A stretch of DNA of 11,924 nucleotides from DASWHD01 sp036393335 (lineage in GTDB: Bacteria; CG2-30-53-67; CG2-30-70-394), in assembly GCA_036393335.1 (NCBI GenBank), contig DASWHD010000240.1:1-11924 (forward strand). Reading direction: 5' to 3'. Shown one piece after another: positions 8,507 to 11,924 of this stretch (the stretch's first letter is position 1; each line of letters opens with the position of its first letter). A model generated the notes under the pieces. It saw only the letters and a program-made list of their open reading frames with translations, ran no database searches and was not told the DNA's origin. The translations under genes and the position numbers were made by a program.

Positions 8507-8812
8507 TTGGAATACACGGAAGAACAGAAGGCACGGTTCCGAGAGACGTATGCCACGCGCCGTCGCCGGCAGCTTGCGCTGACCGTGTCCCTGGCCGCGC
8601 TGTTCTTCGCGCTGTTCTTCGTGGGGCCTCGTTACCTCGGCAAGATCCCGGGTCTTTCGGTGACTGCGATCGCCCCCCTGTCGTTCGTCCTCGTGGCAGG
8701 CGCCCTGATCTTCTCCCTGCGTAACTGGCGCTGCCCCGCGTGCAACCGCTACCTCGGCCGCACCTTCAACCCGCGGTACTGCCAGGGGTGCGGGTTCGAG
8801 CTGCGCAAGTAG
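8507..8812 (+). CDS. Small membrane protein with C-terminal zinc ribbon (101 aa)
   Basis: Not a family I can name. Residues 1-22 are charged (ending RRRRQ), followed by two hydrophobic segments at about 23-42 and 52-71, then a short zinc ribbon with C-P-A-C and C-Q-G-C-G knuckles separated by 14 residues. Expected topology is a two-helix hairpin with both the basic N-terminus and the ribbon in the cytoplasm. The start is TTG at 8507, six bases after a run of six G residues; no ATG or GTG gives a better frame. It is divergent from the glycosyltransferase gene (185 bp between proposed starts). The clean domain order and paired cysteines argue that it is a real gene. Confidence 0.7.
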   Translation: MEYTEEQKARFRETYATRRRRQLALTVSLAALFFALFFVGPRYLGKIPGLSVTAIAPLSFVLVAGALIFSLRNWRCPACNRYLGRTFNPRYCQGCGFELRK

Positions 8813-8847
8813 CGGGATCCTTGGCCACCACAGGGCGTGGCTTTGCG

Positions 8848-8898
8848 CCGCACCCCGACGCAGATAGCGTAGGACGGAACGCCGCAGGTGGTTCCACC
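8848..8898 (+). repeat. 51-bp direct repeat, left copy, before the toxin-antitoxin patch
   Basis: Aligns without gaps to 9909-9959 at 45 of 51 positions, same orientation, 1,061 bp apart. It ends in the palindrome GGTGG-TT-CCACC (8887-8898). In the right copy the T-A pair of the palindrome is a C-G pair, so both sides changed together. It looks like a member of a REP-like intergenic palindrome family. With the antitoxin end at 8931, it fills most of the 8813-8930 spacer. Confidence 0.75.
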
Positions 8899-8930
8899 AT
8901 TCGGTCCGCGATCACGCGTCGTCGACGCCG

Positions 8931-9215
8931 TCATCCAGCGTCTTTCAGCTTGCCCGTGACCAGCTTGTGCAGGGTGCTGGAGATCAGGGTCTGGTAGGGG
9001 ATTCCCTCCTTGGCGGCCCTTTTTTGGATCTTCTCCAGGTCACGGGCGGAGATCCGGATGTTGATGCGTTTGTCCTTCTGCAAGGTATTCCGGGCCGCCT
9101 CCTCGAGCTGCCGTTTTTCCTCCTGGAAGTTACGAATGCTCTCGAATTCGCCTTGTTCGAAATCCTGCAGGATTTGCAGCTCTTCGTCGTCCAGCTTCAA
9201 TCGGGGCGCCGTCAT
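8931..9215 (-). CDS. CopG/RHH-family antitoxin, orphaned (94 aa)
   Basis: Resembles the CopG_antitoxin family (COG5304-like) of type II toxin-antitoxin systems. The N-terminal half (LDDEELQILQDFEQGEFESI) is the toxin-binding type of segment; residues of about 50-92 form the ribbon-helix-helix, with strand RINIRIS, helix ARDLEKIQKRAAKEG, then PYQTLISSTLHKLVTG. The start at 9215 follows AGGAG at eight bases. The ATG overlaps the stop of a toxin-like tail (ATGA), the usual coupling in toxin-first operons. The rest of the toxin is missing, so this antitoxin has no local partner. It may still bind DNA or neutralise a related toxin elsewhere. Confidence 0.85.
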   Translation of the reverse strand: MTAPRLKLDDEELQILQDFEQGEFESIRNFQEEKRQLEEAARNTLQKDKRINIRISARDLEKIQKRAAKEGIPYQTLISSTLHKLVTGKLKDAG

Positions 9216-9289
9216 CGCAAATACTCCTGGGTCGCCTTGCGGCTGGGAATGATCGTCTTCAGGAAGCGCAGTGTAGCGGCACGGCGTGG
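9212..9289 (-). pseudogene. Toxin gene remnant: C-terminal 25 codons of a BrnT-like toxin
   Basis: Read on the minus strand from 9289, the frame gives a 25-residue tail containing LRFLKTIIPSRKATQEYLR, then TGA at 9214-9212, overlapping the antitoxin ATG. The pattern II(P/S)xRKATxxE recalls the C-terminus of BrnT-family RNase toxins, which sit directly before their antitoxin. Upstream, the same frame meets a heptad repeat at 9290 with an in-frame TGA (9304-9302), and no start codon is available. The 5' part of the gene is therefore lost. The family name is inference from a short tail; that a toxin-antitoxin operon was broken here is better supported. Confidence 0.7.
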
Positions 9290-9321
9290 AGCTTTCAGCG
9301 ATCAGCAATCAGCGGTCAGCT
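9290..9321. repeat. Heptad repeat (CAGCRRT x3.5) framed by AGCT at the toxin break
   Basis: The units at 9296-9302, 9303-9309, 9310-9316 and the half unit 9317-9320 follow CAGCRRT. The whole block begins and ends with AGCT. It lies exactly where the toxin-like reading frame stops making sense, so it may mark the deletion or insertion point. Repeats of this look occur between genes in many proteobacteria. Confidence 0.65.
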
Positions 9322-9325
9322 CCCC

Positions 9326-9340
9326 CCTCCCACCGGGAGG
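9326..9340. repeat. Short CCTCCC-ACC-GGGAGG hairpin
   Basis: A perfect 6-bp stem (9326-9331 with 9335-9340) with an ACC loop, the same loop as the longer hairpin at 6575-6595. It lies five bases after the heptad repeat. No T-run follows on either strand, so it is probably a repeat-family piece and not a terminator. Confidence 0.45.
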
Positions 9341-9433
9341 CGGCCGCGCAGCGTCTGAAGATGCGGCGTGAGCGCTCGTGGGTTAGAGTTGCGCAATGCC
9401 TTCTTGTTCCGTGCTGTCAGAGGAGCCTTGCTC

Positions 9434-9658
9434 ATGCAGATTCAGTTGACCGCCATCTTTCAGAAGGTGCCCGAGGGATACATCGGCTTCGTGGAAGAGT
9501 TGCCGGGAGCCAATACTCAAGGGGCCACCCTCGACGAGGCGCGCGAGAATCTGAAGGAGGCGGTGGAGCTGGTGCTGGAGGCCAACCGGACGTTGGCGGA
9601 GGAGACGCTGACCGGTGCGGACGTCATCCGCGAGCCCCTCTACGGCTCTGCGGCATGA
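9434..9658 (+). CDS. hicB: HicB-family antitoxin, short form (74 aa)
   Basis: Antitoxin of a type II HicBA pair; members block the HicA RNase. MQIQLTAIFQKVPEGYIGFVEELPG and the following TQGATLDEARENLKEAVELVLE are the partly degraded RNase H-like HicB fold. The chain ends at 74 residues, without the C-terminal ribbon-helix-helix or HTH of longer HicBs, so it may not bind its own operator. The start at 9434 follows AGAGGAG (9419-9425); an upstream in-frame ATG at 9368 adds 22 residues with no family character. Its stop overlaps the hicA start (ATGA, 9655-9658), so translation is coupled. The order hicB-hicA is the reverse of the E. coli K-12 locus. Confidence 0.88.
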   Translation: MQIQLTAIFQKVPEGYIGFVEELPGANTQGATLDEARENLKEAVELVLEANRTLAEETLTGADVIREPLYGSAA

Positions 9659-9840
9659 AGCGGCGCGAGCTGATCCGCCACCTCGAAGCCCACGGCTGTG
9701 TTCTCCTCCGAGAAGGGGGCAGGCACACGGTGTATTGCAACCGCGCGGCCAAGAAGACCTCCACCGTACCTCGCCACAACGAGATTCACCTCTTCCTGGC
9801 GCGCAAGATCTGCAAGGACCTGGAGATTCCAGAGCCGTAG
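9655..9840 (+). CDS. hicA: HicA-family mRNA interferase toxin (61 aa)
   Basis: Small dsRBD-like RNase toxin that, in the family, cleaves mRNA and tmRNA until bound by HicB. MKRRELIRHLEAHGCVLLREGGRHTVY contains the catalytic His at position 24 in the GGRH turn; STVPRHNEI and the final helix FLARKICKDLEIPEP complete the fold. Length is normal and there is no frameshift, so it should be active. It overlaps hicB by four bases. No terminator with a T-run is visible directly downstream; a GC palindrome pair (9850-9855 and 9862-9867) is the only local structure. Confidence 0.9.
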   Translation: MKRRELIRHLEAHGCVLLREGGRHTVYCNRAAKKTSTVPRHNEIHLFLARKICKDLEIPEP

Positions 9841-9908
9841 ATGGCCCCGCCGCGGCAACCTCCGCGGTCCACGAAGCGCCCCGCGCAGGTTGCTAACCGG
9901 GTGAGCCT

Positions 9909-9959
9909 CCGCACGCAGACGCAGATCGCGTAGGGCGGAACGCCGCAGGCGGTTCCGCC
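9909..9959 (+). repeat. 51-bp direct repeat, right copy, after hicA
   Basis: Direct partner of 8848-8898 (45 of 51 identical). Here the palindrome is GGCGG-TT-CCGCC (9948-9959), and a longer fold is also possible: GGCGGAAC (9934-9941) pairs with GTTCCGCC (9952-9959) around a GCC/GGC inner stem. The two copies bracket the CopG antitoxin, toxin remnant and hicBA. No transposase is present between them. Confidence 0.75.
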
Positions 9960-10061
9960 GTGGGGGGTGGTCCCAACGGCGGTGGACGGTTTGCCGGGCA
10001 GCGCAACGGTGGATTGCCCTTCAGGCACCCACCCTGCAGGAGGAGAGCGGCCCAGCATACA

Positions 10062-11924
10062 ATGCCGCGCATGTCCTTCCGCATGGTCACCGACTTCGCC
10101 CCCCAGGGCGATCAGCCGCAGGCGATCGACGCCCTGGTGCGCGGGCTCCACGACGGGGTGAAGCACCAGGTGCTGCTCGGGGTGACCGGTTCGGGCAAGA
10201 CCTACACCATGGCCAGGGTGATCGAGGCGGTGGACCGGCCGGCCCTGGTGCTGGCGCCGAACAAGACCCTGGCGGCGCAACTCTACTCGGAGTTCCGCGG
10301 TTACTTCCCGGACAATGCGGTGGAGTACTTCGTCTCCTACTACGACTACTACCAGCCGGAGGCGTACGTCCCGTCCAGCGATACCTACATCGAGAAGGAC
10401 TCGTCCACCAACGACGAGATCGACCGCCTGCGCCACTCCGCCACCCGCTCGCTCCTGGAGCGCGACGACTGCCTGATCGTCGCCTCGGTGTCGTGCATCT
10501 ACGGCCTCGGCTCGCCCGAGGCGTACCACAACATGCTCCTGTACCTGGAGCAGGGCCACGCCATCGACCGCCGCGCCCTGCTGCGCAAGCTGGTGGAGAT
10601 CCTCTACGAGCGCAACGACGTGGACCTGAAACGCGGCGCCTTCCGCGCCCGCGGCGAGGTGGTGGAGGTCTTCCCACCCCACGGCGACACCGCGATCCGC
10701 ATCGAGCTGTTCGGCGACGAGGTGGAGGGGATCCGCGAGATCGACCCCCTCACCGGCCAGACCCTCGCCCACCTCACGCGCATCGCCATCTATCCTGCGA
10801 GCCACTACGTGGTCGACCACCGCGACCAGCAGCGCGCCATGGAGGCGATTCGCCAGGAGCTGGGCGAGCGCTGCCTGGAGTTGGAGCGCCAGGGCAAGCT
10901 CCTGGAGCGGGAACGGCTGGAGCAGCGCACCCTGTTCGACCTGGAGATGATCGCCGAGCTGGGCTACTGCTCGGGGATCGAGAACTACTCGCGCCACCTC
11001 ACCGGCAAACAGCCGGGCGAACCGCCGCCGACCCTGCTGGACTATCTGCCGCAGCACGCGGTGATGATGATCGACGAGTCCCACGTCTCGGTGCCGCAGG
11101 TGGGCGGCATGTTCCGCGGCGACCGCAACCGCAAGCAGACCCTGGTGGACTACGGCTTCCGCCTGCCCTGCGCCCTGGACAACCGGCCCCTCACCTTCGA
11201 GGAGTTCGAGGGCCGGCTGGGCCAAGTGATCTACGTCTCCGCCACCCCCGGCCCCTACGAGCTGGACAAGGGGTCGGGGCGGGTGGTGGAGCAGATCATC
11301 CGCCCTACCGGGCTGATCGATCCCCGGGTCCACGTGCGGCCGGTGGCGGGGCAGGTGGACGACCTCCTGGAGCGCATCCGCGGCCGGGTCGCGGGGAACG
11401 AGCGGGTGCTGGTCACCACCCTCACCAAACGCATGGCCGAGGACCTCACCGACTACTACGCCCAGGTGGGCGTGGCGTGCCGCTACCTGCACTCGGATAT
11501 CCCCACCATCGAGCGCATGGAGATCCTGCGCGCCCTGCGCGAGGGGGCCTTCGACGTGCTGATCGGCATCAACCTCCTGCGCGAGGGGCTCGACCTGCCG
11601 GAGGTCTCCCTGGTAGCGATCCTCGACGCCGACAAGGAGGGGTTCCTGCGCTCCGAGCGCTCCCTGATCCAGACCATCGGCCGCGCCGCGCGCAACGTCC
11701 ACGGCGAGGTGGTGCTGTACGCCGACACGGTCACCGACTCGATGCAGCGGGCGATCTCCGAGACCAACCGCCGCCGCGCCCTCCAGGCCGCGTACAACGA
11801 GGCCCACGGCATCACCCCGCAGACCGTGGTGAAAGCGATCTCCTCCCTGGCCGACGCCGTGGCCGAGCACGACTACGTCACCGTCCTCACCGCCGCCGAG
11901 GAGCGGGCCGACTACGTCCCCCTG
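10062..11924 (+). CDS. uvrB: UvrABC excision nuclease subunit B, 3' end cut by window edge
   Basis: Damage-verifying helicase-like subunit of nucleotide excision repair; it loads with UvrA and then recruits UvrC. The frame is open for 621 codons to the edge. Visible are Walker A GVTGSGKT (40-47), the beta-hairpin region EYFVSYYDYYQPEAYVPSSD that clamps DNA, DESHV (Walker B), SATPGPYE, TTLTKRMAEDLT, and helicase motifs V/VI INLLREGLD and QTIGRAARN. Compared with E. coli UvrB (673 aa), only the linker and the C-terminal UVR motif are outside the window. The start is ATG 10062 or 10071; AGGAGGAG at 10038-10045 lies rather far upstream (16 nt), so the start is not certain. It is probably monocistronic, with no close upstream gene on this strand. 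Confidence 0.96.
   Translation, partial: MPRMSFRMVTDFAPQGDQPQAIDALVRGLHDGVKHQVLLGVTGSGKTYTMARVIEAVDRPALVLAPNKTLAAQLYSEFRGYFPDNAVEYFVSYYDYYQPEAYVPSSDTYIEKDSSTNDEIDRLRHSATRSLLERDDCLIVASVSCIYGLGSPEAYHNMLLYLEQGHAIDRRALLRKLVEILYERNDVDLKRGAFRARGEVVEVFPPHGDTAIRIELFGDEVEGIREIDPLTGQTLAHLTRIAIYPASHYVVDHRDQQRAMEAIRQELGERCLELERQGKLLERERLEQRTLFDLEMIAELGYCSGIENYSRHLTGKQPGEPPPTLLDYLPQHAVMMIDESHVSVPQVGGMFRGDRNRKQTLVDYGFRLPCALDNRPLTFEEFEGRLGQVIYVSATPGPYELDKGSGRVVEQIIRPTGLIDPRVHVRPVAGQVDDLLERIRGRVAGNERVLVTTLTKRMAEDLTDYYAQVGVACRYLHSDIPTIERMEILRALREGAFDVLIGINLLREGLDLPEVSLVAILDADKEGFLRSERSLIQTIGRAARNVHGEVVLYADTVTDSMQRAISETNRRRALQAAYNEAHGITPQTVVKAISSLADAVAEHDYVTVLTAAEERADYVPL

Noticed and set aside
7218..8582. Plus-strand open frame of 454 codons opposite the glycosyltransferase gene
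   Set aside because: Arg/Gly/Ala-rich with no motif, antisense to a gene with a recognisable family core and membrane helices.
9850..9867. CCGCGG pair after hicA as a terminator
   Set aside because: The stem is only six base pairs and no T-run follows on either strand.
9786..11870. Very long minus-strand open frame (694 codons) opposite uvrB and the repeat
   Set aside because: It is antisense to a clear uvrB, its composition (His, Val, Gly, Asp-rich, no motifs) is that of a shadow frame in G+C-rich DNA, and it runs through an intergenic repeat.

Overview
The window is G+C-rich bacterial chromosome with proteobacterial-type housekeeping genes: an E. coli-like AmtB, GlnB and adenylylatable GlnA, UvrB, an ArnT-type glycosyltransferase, a PilZ protein and an outer-membrane barrel. 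A near-perfect sigma-54 promoter and the outer-membrane protein indicate a Gram-negative bacterium. The class is not settled. A PII gene directly before glnA, and no ntrBC after it, fits alpha- or delta-type proteobacterial layouts better than the enteric one. No tRNA, rRNA, CRISPR array, transposase or phage gene was seen.

Layout: (1) 12-42, terminator of a gene left of the window. (2) 176-3571, a nitrogen-assimilation operon amtB-PII-glnA, starting at a sigma-54 promoter and ending at a strong hairpin terminator. (3) 3572-4079, gene-free, with G/C-rich hairpins, one copy of a dispersed repeat and a long inverted repeat. (4) 4080-5420, divergent PilZ gene and LipM/LplA-family gene. (5) 5609-6394, outer-membrane beta-barrel protein on the minus strand. 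(6) 6395-6741, a repeat-packed spacer whose last repeat supplies the stop codon of the next gene. (7) 6720-8321, ArnT-like membrane glycosyltransferase on the minus strand; 8507-8812, small membrane zinc-ribbon protein on the plus strand. (8) 8848-9959, a toxin-antitoxin patch bracketed by two copies of a 51-bp direct repeat. It holds an orphan CopG-type antitoxin whose toxin survives only as a 25-codon tail, a heptad repeat at the break, and an intact hicBA pair. (9) 10062 to the window end, uvrB, cut by the edge before its C-terminal UVR motif.

The first operon forms one circuit: AmtB imports ammonium, PII senses 2-oxoglutarate, ATP/ADP and (through uridylylation) glutamine and can plug AmtB, and GlnA fixes the ammonium. 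The remaining genes are single housekeeping or envelope genes separated by repeat-rich spacers. I see no clear new multi-gene system. The least ordinary parts are the repeat-bracketed toxin-antitoxin patch and the intergenic repeat families, two of which show paired base changes that keep a hairpin.
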